From a virus, in the IMG/VR virus record IMGVR_UViG_3300037264_003347, positions 1-35,926 of that record: DNA of 35,926 nucleotides, one strand, 5' to 3'. Below, piece by piece: positions 12,524 to 21,595 of the stretch. The notes beneath the pieces were generated by a model. That model searched no databases. It saw only the letters and a list, made by a program, of their open reading frames with translations, and had not been told where the DNA came from. Every line of letters starts with the position of its first letter. Position 1 is the stretch's first letter. The position numbers and the translations under genes were made by a program.

Positions 12524-14319
12524 TGATCGAAAAAGCAGACGTTGCAGAGATTGTGCGGACCCACCAGCAGTGGGTGCAGACCATGACCCCGATGTGGGAA
12601 CGCATCGGTGGCGCGTATGCTGACCGCTTCTGGTCGTCGCTGCAGCGTTTGCCGCTCGACCCGATCTTCAGCGCCGCCGCCATCGACAAGGGCAAAACCA
12701 AGGTCGAGATTAACCTGTTGCGACCCTGGGCGTTGAGTTTCCTGGCCAGCCTGTACTACAAGGGCGTGCAGTTCGCGAACCGCGCAGATCCTCTCGAGGA
12801 GAAGATCGCTCAACCCAAGGTCGAAGCGGTGGCCGAGGCGATAAACGCCTACTTCCGGCTCTCCGACATCGAAACGACCACATCGCAGGGGCTGCAGGTG
12901 GCCCTGCTGTACGAGGGCACCGGCGCCTTCAAGATCGGCGTGGACGACCACGTTAAAGTGGCCCATCGGTCGGTTTGGATTGAGGCGACGATGCCGTGGG
13001 AGGTGGTCTTCGATCGCCGTGTCCGCACGAAGCGGTCGATGCGGTACAAGGGCTATCTCCGCCACATCACGCGCGAGGAGTTCGAGGGGCAGTTCGGCCG
13101 CAAGCCCGAGGTCTGCGAGCTTGTGATGTTGCCAAGCGTGGTGAAGGTGGTGCTCAACGATGAGCACGGGGTGCGCTCCATTCTGGACCACGTTCGCTTG
13201 CTCGAGTTGTACGACATGAGCGAGGACGAGCCGCTGCTGCGCTTTTTCACCGTTGGCAACGCGGAGACGGGCGGAGCTGACATCCAAGAGGTGTTCGCCG
13301 AGGGGGAGAACAAGGCGCTTAAACTGCCGCTCACGGCTGACCAAGAGCCAATGAACATGCTTATCCCCCTGGTTGTGGACAACCCTGTAGAGCATGTGCT
13401 GTACAACCTGGCACCGGCCCTGTCGTTGTACCGCCTGAACACGGAGATGAACTTCCTGATCTCCGACATGGCCACGGGGTACCGGCGCACGATGGGTCGG
13501 GTCCTGGCGTACCTCAAGAACAAGGGCGTGGATGCCACGGTTCTGGAGGCCATCGAGCGCGGCGACGACATGGTGATGGCTGGGTTGGAAGGTGAGACGC
13601 TTGAGGGCGTGTTCAAGTTCGTGGAGCAACAGCCGATTCACTCCGGTGTGCTCGAGTACCGGGCGATGCTGGAGAAGGCCATCCCGCAGGTGCAGCTCAC
13701 GGCTGGCATGTCGCGGGGGACGCCTGGACAATACCTGTCGGCCACCGAGGTGCAGTTCTTGTCGAGCTACACCGAGACGATGATCGGCCGGATGCGGCGT
13801 TCGGCGGACGCGGTGCTGACCGAGTTGGGGCGAAACTACCTGAAGCTCCTGTCGGACCGGGTGGGCAGCGAAGGGCTCAAGGTGGTCCTGCCGGACGGCA
13901 GGATGGTGAAGCTGACCAAGGCGGACCTGGCGCGTCGCTGGGTGTTGTCGATGGCGGACGGGGCCATCACGCCGATGGCTTCCCAGCAGAGGAAGATGGA
14001 GTTCGCGCAGATCGAGCCATTACTCAAGGGACTCATCGAGGGGGCGACGATGCCTGAGGCCTCTCCGAAGCTTCGAGGCGCGGCAGCGGCGTTGTACAAC
14101 CACGTTCTGACGCTGTTCGGGCTGCCCGAGTCGCTAAGGTTCGAGAACCTGCCACTGGCGAAGGCCGAGCCGCCTCCCGAACCTCCGCCCCCTCCGGCTC
14201 CGGCTTCTTCACCGCCCCCTCCGGCTGGTGGTGGTGAAGCGCCGATCACCGATGACCCATCGCTGCTGAACAACCCCGTGGGGCGAGCAGCGGCAGCGCG
14301 CGCTGCGGGGGTGGGCTGA
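12523..14319 (+). CDS. Portal protein
   Basis: A 598-residue protein starting at GTG 12523 (TAGTG overlap with terminase). Size, position after TerL, and an internal region typical of podovirus portals support the call: EGVFKFVEQQPIHSGVLEYR, then VQLTAGMSRGTPGQYLSATE and a long helix RMRRSADAVLTELGRNYLKLL. The portal is the dodecameric ring at the unique vertex through which DNA enters and leaves. The last ~60 residues are a Pro-rich disordered tail (EPPPEPPPPPAPASSPPPP) before a short Ala/Arg end, longer than expected for a portal and perhaps lying in the capsid interior. Identification rests on context and pattern, not a sequence search. Confidence 0.85.
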   Translation: MIEKADVAEIVRTHQQWVQTMTPMWERIGGAYADRFWSSLQRLPLDPIFSAAAIDKGKTKVEINLLRPWALSFLASLYYKGVQFANRADPLEEKIAQPKVEAVAEAINAYFRLSDIETTTSQGLQVALLYEGTGAFKIGVDDHVKVAHRSVWIEATMPWEVVFDRRVRTKRSMRYKGYLRHITREEFEGQFGRKPEVCELVMLPSVVKVVLNDEHGVRSILDHVRLLELYDMSEDEPLLRFFTVGNAETGGADIQEVFAEGENKALKLPLTADQEPMNMLIPLVVDNPVEHVLYNLAPALSLYRLNTEMNFLISDMATGYRRTMGRVLAYLKNKGVDATVLEAIERGDDMVMAGLEGETLEGVFKFVEQQPIHSGVLEYRAMLEKAIPQVQLTAGMSRGTPGQYLSATEVQFLSSYTETMIGRMRRSADAVLTELGRNYLKLLSDRVGSEGLKVVLPDGRMVKLTKADLARRWVLSMADGAITPMASQQRKMEFAQIEPLLKGLIEGATMPEASPKLRGAAAALYNHVLTLFGLPESLRFENLPLAKAEPPPEPPPPPAPASSPPPPAGGGEAPITDDPSLLNNPVGRAAAARAAGVG

Positions 14320-14780
14320 TGCCGATCGAGCTCCGCGAGTGCACCGAGTGCCGACGCGTGTACGAAGTGCTCGTGATGCGCGGAGAGGCCGTGGGAGTTG
14401 TGGAGCGTCAGGAAGGTGACATGCGGATCTCCTGTCCGGGCTGCGAGGGCACGGCTTTCAGCCGGCTTGTTGGTGTTGCCCAGCTCCCGCACATCAACGA
14501 GTATCCGCGGTTTGACCGGGGGCTCGACCTCATGCTGGAGAGCGAGCAGCACCGGCAGCGGGTGATGAAGGAGCGCGGGCTCGTCGAGCTCGGGAACGAT
14601 CACGAGGCCCTCCTGCGCGCGCAGCGCCGCCGCTGGGAGGAGGAGCGAGAAGGGCGCGCTCGGCGTAAGCTGGAGCTGGAGAGCCACCCGGCCTACCGGG
14701 AGTACATGGCCCAGCACGAGCGGCAGATGCAGGACGAGGCAGCGGAGATCAAGCGCCGAGCGCGCGAAGGGAGGCTGTGA
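14319..14780 (+). CDS. Zinc-ribbon protein between portal and scaffold
   Basis: A 153-residue protein from ATG 14319 (TGATG overlap). C8/C11 (CTEC) and C39/C42 (CPGC) frame a ~28-residue insertion, a compact zinc ribbon of the FmdB-like type found near structural genes in many phages. Residues 60-153 form a long, very charged helix or coiled coil (RRRWEEEREGRARRKLELES) ending in basic residues. This could contact the portal or scaffold, or regulate late genes. Coupled to both neighbours by start/stop overlap. Confidence 0.75.
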   Translation: MPIELRECTECRRVYEVLVMRGEAVGVVERQEGDMRISCPGCEGTAFSRLVGVAQLPHINEYPRFDRGLDLMLESEQHRQRVMKERGLVELGNDHEALLRAQRRRWEEEREGRARRKLELESHPAYREYMAQHERQMQDEAAEIKRRAREGRL

Positions 14781-15379
14781 TGGAAGGACTGACGCCGGAG
14801 GAGGAGGAGGGGCTGGCCCAGGTCGAGGCCGTCGAGGACCAGACCGCTGCCGCCACCACCGACATGGTGGGGTCGATGGTGCCGGAGTCGCCCGAGCCGT
14901 TCGACTCCGCCCAGGTCACTATGGCGGGCAAGGCGCTGGAGAGCGCCATCGCGGCGCTGTCGGGCGGCAAGAAGGTGCCCCTGCCCCCGGTCGGCCCGTT
15001 CGAGGGTGGCACGGTGCTCCCCCAGGGGCTGTACGTGGGCCTGCGGGTGGTGAGCGACTTTCTCACCGAGAACCAGGCGCCACCGGAGATCTCCTTCTCT
15101 GCCGACGAAGCCGCCAGTTCGCCGGAGGGGCTGGAGTCGGCGACCGACAAGCTGATGCTCATCGCCCGGGACACCGGGGCTCGCGAGTCTGCCGGTCCCA
15201 AGGCCGCCACGCGCACACCGAAGGAGCCACCGATGCCGCCGAAGCCTGGAGCCCGTGCCGCCACCGCCAAGCGTGATGCCGGCATGGCCAAGCCGTCGCC
15301 AGCACCCGCACCGCCCGCCAGCGCCTCGAAGGGTAAGCCCGGCGAGCGCGCTGCGAAGGCGCGCAGCTCGTACTACTAG
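14780..15379 (+). CDS. Hypothetical virion-assembly protein, 199 residues
   Basis: Starts at ATG 14780 (TGATG overlap; a GTG one codon earlier is possible). Residues 1-50 are acidic (TPEEEEGLAQVEAVED). Residues 50-100 are a hydrophobic block (ALESAIAALSGGKKVPLPPV, GLYVGLRVVSDFL). The C-terminal ~70 residues are Ala/Pro/Lys-rich and disordered, ending RSSYY. An acidic front and a basic disordered tail, located just before a scaffold-like gene, suggest a prohead assembly or internal protein. No family recognised. Confidence 0.7.
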   Translation: MEGLTPEEEEGLAQVEAVEDQTAAATTDMVGSMVPESPEPFDSAQVTMAGKALESAIAALSGGKKVPLPPVGPFEGGTVLPQGLYVGLRVVSDFLTENQAPPEISFSADEAASSPEGLESATDKLMLIARDTGARESAGPKAATRTPKEPPMPPKPGARAATAKRDAGMAKPSPAPAPPASASKGKPGERAAKARSSYY

Positions 15380-15388
15380 GAGGTCGCG

Positions 15389-16339
15389 ATGGAAGGAGAA
15401 GAAGTAGCGGTTGTGCCCCCGGCAGGGGATGAGACACCGGGGCCAGAGGTGGAGGAGGTCGATCTCCTGGCCCCAGACGAGCCGGTGTTTCGGCCGATCG
15501 CCGAGTTGCTGGAGAAGGAGCCCGATGCGCTGAAGATGAGCAGGGAGGACTTTGAGGCGCTCGGTCCGAAGGGCCAGGCGAACATGGCTCGGATGCGGGC
15601 CGCGATGACCCGCTCCACGACGGCCACCGCCACCACGCAGCGCCAGCTCGAGGCCGAGCGCATGGCCTTGCAGGCTGCGCGCGCGGAGTGGGAAGCAGAG
15701 CGCGCCCAGATGCTGAAGCTGTACGGAGATCCGAAGCTGTTGGGGGATGCGCCACCAGACGCTGGCCCAGATTCCCGCACGGACCCTGACGGCTACATCC
15801 GATGGGTCACTGCGCAGGAGACTCACGCGCGGATGGCAGCCTTTGGGGCAGCGCTCTCGAAGGCCGGCTCCGACAAAGAGGCGTCACTCAACGCCAACAA
15901 GGCGAAGGCTGCGGTAGATGCCGAGGCCGCCGGGGTCCAGTCATGGTTCGACGGGTTGGCTGCCAAGGACTTGCCGTCAGAGTTCGTCACGGCGCTAGAG
16001 GACGACTACATCCAGCAGCTTCAAGACGGTCGCAAGCCGGTGCTCGATGACCTACTGGTCCTGCACCTGCACCGTCGCCAGATGGCCGCCGGTGAGGCGG
16101 AGGAGGCAGCGCGTGCCCGCACCGCGGGGATCGTGATGCGCCCGTCCGGTGGCCGAGGCGCACCGCCCCGCACGCCGGAGGCGCCGATCCCGTTGAAGGC
16201 GACGGCGGAGGAGTTGGCTGACTACTTTCGGAAGAACCCTGAAACGCGGGCTAGGTTCATGGGTATGTCCGCAGACGAGCGGGTGAGGCTGCTGCAAGAA
16301 CAGCGCAAGGACTTGCGCCCAGCCAGCACTGCGCGTTAG
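15389..16339 (+). CDS. Putative scaffolding protein
   Basis: A 316-residue protein behind TAGGAGGTCGCG. The acidic, Pro-rich N-terminus (DETPGPEVEEVDLLAPDEP) is followed by long charged helices (QRQLEAERMALQAARAEWEA near residues 84-103). A central Ala-rich helical part comes next, and a basic end (VRLLQEQRKDLRP) that could bind capsid subunits. Composition, helicity and position just before the capsid gene are those of phage scaffolds. No protease motif is visible, so the scaffold may exit intact. Called by composition and context. Confidence 0.75.
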   Translation: MEGEEVAVVPPAGDETPGPEVEEVDLLAPDEPVFRPIAELLEKEPDALKMSREDFEALGPKGQANMARMRAAMTRSTTATATTQRQLEAERMALQAARAEWEAERAQMLKLYGDPKLLGDAPPDAGPDSRTDPDGYIRWVTAQETHARMAAFGAALSKAGSDKEASLNANKAKAAVDAEAAGVQSWFDGLAAKDLPSEFVTALEDDYIQQLQDGRKPVLDDLLVLHLHRRQMAAGEAEEAARARTAGIVMRPSGGRGAPPRTPEAPIPLKATAEELADYFRKNPETRARFMGMSADERVRLLQEQRKDLRPASTAR

Positions 16340-16345
16340 CGTTTC

Positions 16346-16362
16346 CGACAGCAACGCTGTCG
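16346..16362 (+). terminator. Perfect 7-bp hairpin upstream of capsid gene
   Basis: CGACAGC-AAC-GCTGTCG forms a 7-bp stem with a 3-base loop seven bases after the scaffold stop. No T-run follows, so it is not a classical intrinsic terminator. It may be an mRNA processing or stability element that raises capsid expression relative to upstream genes. It lies in the 108-bp gap before the capsid gene; no convincing promoter was found in that gap. Confidence 0.5.
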
Positions 16363-16447
16363 CGTGACGACAATCAGCGCCCCCGTATGGACAAGGCCCT
16401 GACCGCTTGGCGCAGCGAATCGTACCAGTTCTCTTCTGGAGGTTCGT

Positions 16448-17491
16448 ATGGCCACCGCGTTTACGCTCGGTGATGAAGAGTTCGCCGCCGCCGCCTTCGA
16501 GCACAGCAAGGAAGTGGCGAACGGCATCGACATTCCGTACCGGTTCGCCGAGTACATGTTCCAGAACAAGGTCGAGGAACGGGAAGGTGGCATCAAGGCC
16601 ACGGTCGAGTGGAGTGTTCGGCGTCATTCCGAGACTACCGCCATCAAGACCGGCTATGAGCCGATCCGGTTCAACATCCGGCCCACGCTGAAGGCCGGCT
16701 TCTTCGAGGACCGCATCGGGGTTCGCCCCCTGGTGATCGGCCTGAAGGAGGAGATCCAGAATCGCGGGCGGACCGCGATGATCAACATCCTCAAAGAGAG
16801 GATGATGGACAACAAGATGGCGCGGCTCGAAGAGTACGAGCAGGCATCTCTGTTGGGGACGGTGTCTGCGTGGGATGACCTCGTGCCGGTCAACGGCGCG
16901 GACAACACGGACGGCATCATCGAAGCCGCCGCTGTGGGCGCGCAGACCAACACTGTGCACAACCTCTCGAAGGCCACGTTCGCCGCCCTTCCTGGCTTCA
17001 ACAACCAGTTCTTCGACGGCGCCAATAGTTTCTCCACCAACGGCTTCATCGGCATCGACCGCGTCAAGTTGCGCGCCCAGAACCGCCGGATGAAGAACGC
17101 GCAGTGGCGCTGGTACGTTACCGCCGAGGTGGCGGAGTTCTACCATCGCGGGCTGGTGGCCCAGGAGCGCTACGGCGGCTCCGCGGTGAAGGGCGCTTCG
17201 CAGTCAGGTGCCGAGCTCGAGTTCGAGATGCGCGGGTTCCCGACGTGCGTGGTTAACAACATGCCGGCCGCAGGTTCGGCGACGACCGCGAACCCCTGGT
17301 CGATCCTTCTGATCGACCACGAGCAGATCAAGTACAACGCCCAGCGCGGGTACTTCGACAAGCAGATCCCTCTGCAGGCGATGTGGGCTGCTGGGTCGCC
17401 GACCCGGGCCGCGTACACCGTGGACGCTGGCCAGAACGTTTGCCGTTACTTCGGAACGTCGGGGGTCATCGTTGACCTCCAGACGTACTAG
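16448..17491 (+). CDS. Major capsid protein (HK97-fold)
   Basis: A 347-residue protein with CTGGAGGTTCGT before ATG 16448. Its length and position after the scaffold, and its sequence texture, fit an HK97-fold capsid subunit. An N-terminal extended arm is followed by an E-loop-like region (EEREGGIKATVEWSVRRHSE at 43-62), a long spine-helix-like segment (TAMINILKERMMDNKMARLEEYEQ) and a beta-rich C-terminal A-domain (SILLIDHEQIKYNAQRGYFD, VCRYFGTSGVIVDLQTY). No N-terminal delta domain or protease site is obvious. The leader hairpin and good ribosome site fit high expression. Homology to a named phage cannot be claimed without a search. Confidence 0.88.
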   Translation: MATAFTLGDEEFAAAAFEHSKEVANGIDIPYRFAEYMFQNKVEEREGGIKATVEWSVRRHSETTAIKTGYEPIRFNIRPTLKAGFFEDRIGVRPLVIGLKEEIQNRGRTAMINILKERMMDNKMARLEEYEQASLLGTVSAWDDLVPVNGADNTDGIIEAAAVGAQTNTVHNLSKATFAALPGFNNQFFDGANSFSTNGFIGIDRVKLRAQNRRMKNAQWRWYVTAEVAEFYHRGLVAQERYGGSAVKGASQSGAELEFEMRGFPTCVVNNMPAAGSATTANPWSILLIDHEQIKYNAQRGYFDKQIPLQAMWAAGSPTRAAYTVDAGQNVCRYFGTSGVIVDLQTY

Positions 17492-17500
17492 GAGCTTCCA

Positions 17501-17974
17501 ATGCCGCTGATCACTTACGACGCTGGAACCACCACGGACGACCTCGGCACTGGCGCCCAGCAGGTTGCTCCTGTCCCTGGCGGCTCCCGACTGGACGCCG
17601 ACAAGTACGCCGACCGCGTTCTCGTCTACAACGGCACCGCGACGCCGATCGTTGTGGGCGACACCCTGCAGCTCGACCTGGTCACCGCCGGGTTCGTTGT
17701 CGGCAAGTGGGTGGCGCAGGGGCCTGCCGTTGCCGACAGCCCGCGGGTTGTTGGTTCGGCGAACGAGGCGATCGCAGTAGGCGATTGGGGCATGGCGACG
17801 CTCCATGGCTACGTGGCATCGCTGAACGTGGATGCTGGCGTTGCAGCGGGCGACCTCCTGCAGCAGAGCGCTACTGCCGGCCGGGCTGAGACGGCCGGAG
17901 CTACCACGCAACGTGGGTTCGCGGTGGCGCTCACCGCTGCTGCCGCAAACCGCTGTCAAGCCTGGCTGTACTGA
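17501..17974 (+). CDS. Capsid decoration/stabilising-like protein
   Basis: A 157-residue protein starting nine bases after the capsid stop, with GGAGCTTCC before ATG. It is almost all beta and Gly/Ala/Val-rich (ADRVLVYNGTATPIVVGDTL, NEAIAVGDWGMATLHGYV, VDAGVAAGDLLQQSATAG). This pattern, including the GDWG turn, resembles small head-decoration proteins placed immediately after the capsid gene in many phages. The stop is followed by a terminator-like hairpin, closing the head module. Role inferred from context. Confidence 0.7.
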   Translation: MPLITYDAGTTTDDLGTGAQQVAPVPGGSRLDADKYADRVLVYNGTATPIVVGDTLQLDLVTAGFVVGKWVAQGPAVADSPRVVGSANEAIAVGDWGMATLHGYVASLNVDAGVAAGDLLQQSATAGRAETAGATTQRGFAVALTAAAANRCQAWLY

Positions 17975-18006
17975 TCGCCTGGAGTCAATCTTCTCGCTAG
18001 GCGACG

Positions 18007-18031
18007 GCCCAGCAGGCTTGGCTTGCTGGGC
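18007..18031 (+). terminator. Intrinsic-terminator-like hairpin after head genes
   Basis: GCCCAGCA (18007-18014) pairs with TGCTGGGC (18024-18031) around a 9-base loop, giving a strong 8-bp GC-rich stem. It is followed by TGTCCCGTTTC, a weak T-rich tail. It sits in the 79-bp gap between the decoration-like gene and the adaptor-like gene, where partial termination would keep head proteins more abundant than tail proteins. Confidence 0.65.
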
Positions 18032-18053
18032 TGTCCCGTTTCTGGAGTGAGCG

Positions 18054-19565
18054 ATGAACGCGAAGGAAACCAGGAGCCAGATCGAGTACGAGATCCAGTT
18101 CGCGCCGGGCGCCGAGCAGCACCGCATCGACATGTACGCTGCGATGAACCGCGTGCTGGCGGAGATCTTGCTTATGCACCGCTGGACGTTCCGCTACCGG
18201 ACGTACCGGTTCGCGGCGTTCGCCGACCTCGCGTGGAACCTCGACGGGTGGACGATCTCCCAGGTGGGAGTGCCGGTGCGCCACATCACGGTAACGGCGT
18301 TGACGGCCGGTGACTTCGCGACGAACGTGTCGCGGCGACGGGCCGCCCAGTTCGTAAACGCGATGCTGAACAACCCGGTGACTCCGCCGGAGTCCATGCG
18401 TGATGTCCTTGGGCTCGTGGACAACGGCTGGGGCACCGACCAGTTCATCGTTGAGCGCTGCACTGTGGTGGCTACGCTGGGGGAACCGACGGGCTTCGAA
18501 CTCTACCTGGACCCACGGTTCTCGCTCAACACCAACCCGCAGGTAAGCGGGTGGCTTGGGGATTGGAGCCTCCAGTTTCTACGGTACGCGCTCCCGCGGG
18601 ACTGCGCGCAGGTGGACCGAGTGGTGGTGCTCGAGGGCGACAACGTGACGCGCCGCGTGCTCCAAGCGTGGGACTCGGCGCGGGAGAACTCCATGCTGGA
18701 CCTGGACCCCGACGACACCGGCACGCCGCACGTCTGGTCGGTGGATGTGGTGGGCGTGGGCCACACCCCCGGCGCCACCATGGCGCTTGCAGGCGCGCAG
18801 GGGTACCCGCACCAGGTGACCTCGGGTGGTGCCCGAGCGAACGCGCCTGAAGCCCCGACGGGCTTGAGCGCTGCGATCGAGGACCTGCCGGCGTTCTGGA
18901 CGGCGGCGGCATTCGGCAAACGTCTGACGTACTGCTACACCTGGGTGTTTGGCGGCATGGAGTCTGGCCCCTCCCCGTTCGCCGAGGCGATTGTGGAGGA
19001 AATAGGCGACACAGTGCGCCTGACTCTTGAAGTGCTCGACGACAACGACTTCGGGCGGCAGAGGTACATTTACCGACGGGTGCTTGAAGGGCCGTGGCGA
19101 CGGATCGCCGTGCTCGACAACCCGGCCACCACCACGTACGACGACGCGGGCGGGCAGGCCGTGGAGCCGCTCATTCAGGAGGCCCTGGACCCGACGACTC
19201 TCGACCGCAACCTGCGGGAGACGCCGTCCTACCAGTGGTTGCGCCTCTGGCCGCGCCCCGAGAGCACCACGGACGTGGAGGTGCGCTACCTCGCGCGACC
19301 GAAGCGGCTGGTGAACGACCAGGATGTGCCGGAGATGCCCGACGAGGGGCACATGCTCATCGTGCACAAGGTTGTCGCCGACATCGCCGCTCGGCGCGGA
19401 GCGGTAGATCTCGCGAAGCATCACACCGCCCGGTACGAAGAGGTGCTTGGCATGATGCAGCGCCGTTACCTCTCCACCGATGACGGCCCCCGGGTGCGGA
19501 GCGGCTCCTGGGACAACGCCAACTACCGGCCGCTCGAGTACAACGTCACCTGGACGGACTCGTGA
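18054..19565 (+). CDS. Head-tail adaptor-like structural protein
   Basis: A 503-residue protein from ATG 18054 with GGAGTGAGCG upstream. The N-terminus (NAKETRSQIEYEIQFAPGAE) and helix AAMNRVLAEILLMHRWTFRY, and especially the C-terminal segment, resemble the helical core of podovirus adaptor (ring below portal) proteins: RYLARPKRLVNDQDVPEMPD, then LIVHKVVADIAARRGAVDLA. The middle (~130-380) is a beta-rich insertion with fibronectin- or jelly-like composition, unusually large for an adaptor and perhaps exposed. GTGA overlap with the next gene. Moderate confidence on role; certain as a structural-block gene. Confidence 0.65.
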   Translation: MNAKETRSQIEYEIQFAPGAEQHRIDMYAAMNRVLAEILLMHRWTFRYRTYRFAAFADLAWNLDGWTISQVGVPVRHITVTALTAGDFATNVSRRRAAQFVNAMLNNPVTPPESMRDVLGLVDNGWGTDQFIVERCTVVATLGEPTGFELYLDPRFSLNTNPQVSGWLGDWSLQFLRYALPRDCAQVDRVVVLEGDNVTRRVLQAWDSARENSMLDLDPDDTGTPHVWSVDVVGVGHTPGATMALAGAQGYPHQVTSGGARANAPEAPTGLSAAIEDLPAFWTAAAFGKRLTYCYTWVFGGMESGPSPFAEAIVEEIGDTVRLTLEVLDDNDFGRQRYIYRRVLEGPWRRIAVLDNPATTTYDDAGGQAVEPLIQEALDPTTLDRNLRETPSYQWLRLWPRPESTTDVEVRYLARPKRLVNDQDVPEMPDEGHMLIVHKVVADIAARRGAVDLAKHHTARYEEVLGMMQRRYLSTDDGPRVRSGSWDNANYRPLEYNVTWTDS

Positions 19566-21595
19566 GGGGCCAGTCCATCGACATCCCTTTGCGGGGCATG
19601 GACCAGCGTCTCTATCCGCCAGCCGGCGCGGCGGAGGAGGTGGTCAACATGTGCCTCGATGCCGGGGTGTGGAGGGCCGCGCCGGGGACGGCACTGGTGG
19701 TGGCTACTGCATCGAAAGTGCAGTCCATGGGCTGGTTCTCGACGCACAACGGCGTGGGGCAGCTTATTGTCGAGTACGGGGCGCCCGGGGCGCCTGGGTT
19801 CCTGGGCTACGTGCACTGGCCGTCTGGCGTCATCGTCCCGTTCGCCGACGACCGTAGGATCTTGGACGTCCCCGCAGCCCGCTCGACCCACATCCAGTTC
19901 GGCAACTGGCACTACGTCTTCAGCCAGCACAACCCGCCGGTGCGCTGGAACGGGCGGCGCAAGATGGCAGTGGGGTTCGACCGCCCGCCGCCACCTCCGA
20001 CGGTGAGCGCACAGAACGGTACACTCGAGGACCAAGCATACGGGGTACCGCAGTTCTCGATCTCCGCCGGGACGAGCAACGACCACCAGCGGGGGGTTGG
20101 CCTGCGGGCAGACCCGCTGCTCATCGCCACCACCGCCTGGAAGTACGCGTACCGGGTGACCTGGGTAAACGATCTCGGGATGGAAAGTCCCCCGAGCGCC
20201 GTCACCTGGGTGGAGTTCCAGAGCCGCGACCCGGTGTTGACCGAGACGTTGACCCGCAAGGTGTCGGTGGCGGTGCAAGCTCAGGGAGCCCCGGCGAACG
20301 TCCAGGCCGTCAGGATCTGGCGCTCCGTGGACTCCTTCAACCTGCCAACCGATGGCACCGAGCCCCCCTGCTACCTGCTTGCGGAGATCTCCCCTCTTGA
20401 GGCGTCGCTGTGGATCGACGACCACGCCGACAGCGAGCTCGGGCTGTTGCTCGACCCGACCTTCAGCGGAGTGATCCCCTCCCGGGTTCGTGGGGTTGCG
20501 CTGTTCGCTGGGCATTTCTTCTTCATCACCAGCACGGACGACCGCGTGTTCATCAGTGCAGCGCAGTTCGTGGAGCAGGTGCCTCCCCAGAACTGGCTGC
20601 CGGTGGCCGGGAACGGACCGTCCATCGCCATCAAGGCGACCCGCAACGCGGTCATCATCTATAAGGAACGGTCTACCTCAATCATCACGCAGACACAGAC
20701 GGGCGAGTTTCAGATAAACACCCTCACCGAGCAGACCGGCGCCTCGTGTCCGGTGGTGATCGAAGTCCCCGGCATGGGGTTGCTCTCCCTCTCCGACCAG
20801 GGCCCGTTCCTGCTCACCGCCTCGCTCGAGGCGGGCTCGCCGACGACTCCCCAATACCTGGGCGACTTCGTCCAGGACACCTGGGGGCGGGTGAATCGGA
20901 CGGCGTTGATCTCCGCCGTAGGGTCCATCCACCGCCGCAAGCGAGAGGTCTGGTTCCACGTCCCTTCGACGGGGAGCAACGAGCCAGACCTGGGGTTGGT
21001 GTTCCACTACCCTTCGGGGGTTTGGAGTATTCGGGAGGAATACATCGCAAGTGGCGGAAAACTTTCCACGCCGATCACAGCGATGGTGGAGACGAGCGAC
21101 GCCCGTGCTGACCTCTTCCTTGGCGGGGGATCTGGTGTCTACCACGTCAGCCAGGGATACGACAACAGCCGGACCGTGCGGTACAAGCTAGGCCCTATCG
21201 ACCTGTCGCAGCGCTCGACGCTGATGCACGCCGAGCTTCTGGTCATGGGCGAGGGCAAGCACGAGCTGAGCGTCACATCATACATCGACCGCGGTGTAAC
21301 GCCGACTACAGACCCCGAGGTGAAGTGGGCGCTCGACCCCGACCGCGGTCGCCCCGACTACGAAGGCCCGCCGCTGTGGGGTGTGGCGGTATGGGGCCCC
21401 GATGAAGTGTGGGACACCGTGGTGCCGGTGCGGGTGCGCATCGACCCCTGGAGGCAGACAGCGCTGGAGCACTCGCTCGACATTGCCGGAGTTCTGGGTG
21501 TCGGGCTATCAAGCCGCCGTCTTGCCCTTGTGGGGGTCCGGGCGATCGTCCAATCCCCGCCGGCCGAGCAGGTCCGCGCCGGACTGACGCCGTGA
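19562..21595 (+). CDS. Tail nozzle-like protein (beta-propeller candidate)
   Basis: A 677-residue protein from GTG 19562, overlapping the adaptor gene's stop. The N-terminus (MDQRLYPPAGAAEEVVNMCL at residues 13-32, then GVWRAAPGTALVV) has the pattern of podovirus nozzle/tail-tubular-B-like proteins, where conserved residues introduce a list of bound components. The rest is beta-rich with repeated Trp- and Gly-containing blades (YCTWR-like strands, QTQTGEFQINTLTEQTGASC, GVWSIREEYIASGGKLSTPI, AVWGPDEVWDTVVPVRVRID). It most likely forms the distal tail opening below the adaptor. Size fits such proteins. No enzymatic motif seen. Confidence 0.65.
   Translation: MRGQSIDIPLRGMDQRLYPPAGAAEEVVNMCLDAGVWRAAPGTALVVATASKVQSMGWFSTHNGVGQLIVEYGAPGAPGFLGYVHWPSGVIVPFADDRRILDVPAARSTHIQFGNWHYVFSQHNPPVRWNGRRKMAVGFDRPPPPPTVSAQNGTLEDQAYGVPQFSISAGTSNDHQRGVGLRADPLLIATTAWKYAYRVTWVNDLGMESPPSAVTWVEFQSRDPVLTETLTRKVSVAVQAQGAPANVQAVRIWRSVDSFNLPTDGTEPPCYLLAEISPLEASLWIDDHADSELGLLLDPTFSGVIPSRVRGVALFAGHFFFITSTDDRVFISAAQFVEQVPPQNWLPVAGNGPSIAIKATRNAVIIYKERSTSIITQTQTGEFQINTLTEQTGASCPVVIEVPGMGLLSLSDQGPFLLTASLEAGSPTTPQYLGDFVQDTWGRVNRTALISAVGSIHRRKREVWFHVPSTGSNEPDLGLVFHYPSGVWSIREEYIASGGKLSTPITAMVETSDARADLFLGGGSGVYHVSQGYDNSRTVRYKLGPIDLSQRSTLMHAELLVMGEGKHELSVTSYIDRGVTPTTDPEVKWALDPDRGRPDYEGPPLWGVAVWGPDEVWDTVVPVRVRIDPWRQTALEHSLDIAGVLGVGLSSRRLALVGVRAIVQSPPAEQVRAGLTP

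Noticed and set aside
11929-13731. 600-codon minus-strand open frame across terminase and portal genes
   Set aside because: His/Arg/Leu-rich shadow typical of GC-rich codon third positions; terminase and portal on the plus strand have recognisable motifs and coupled starts.
16387-16473. 28-codon plus-strand ORF in the gap before the capsid gene
   Set aside because: No Shine-Dalgarno before its ATG, overlaps the capsid start out of frame, and the real capsid ribosome site lies within it.
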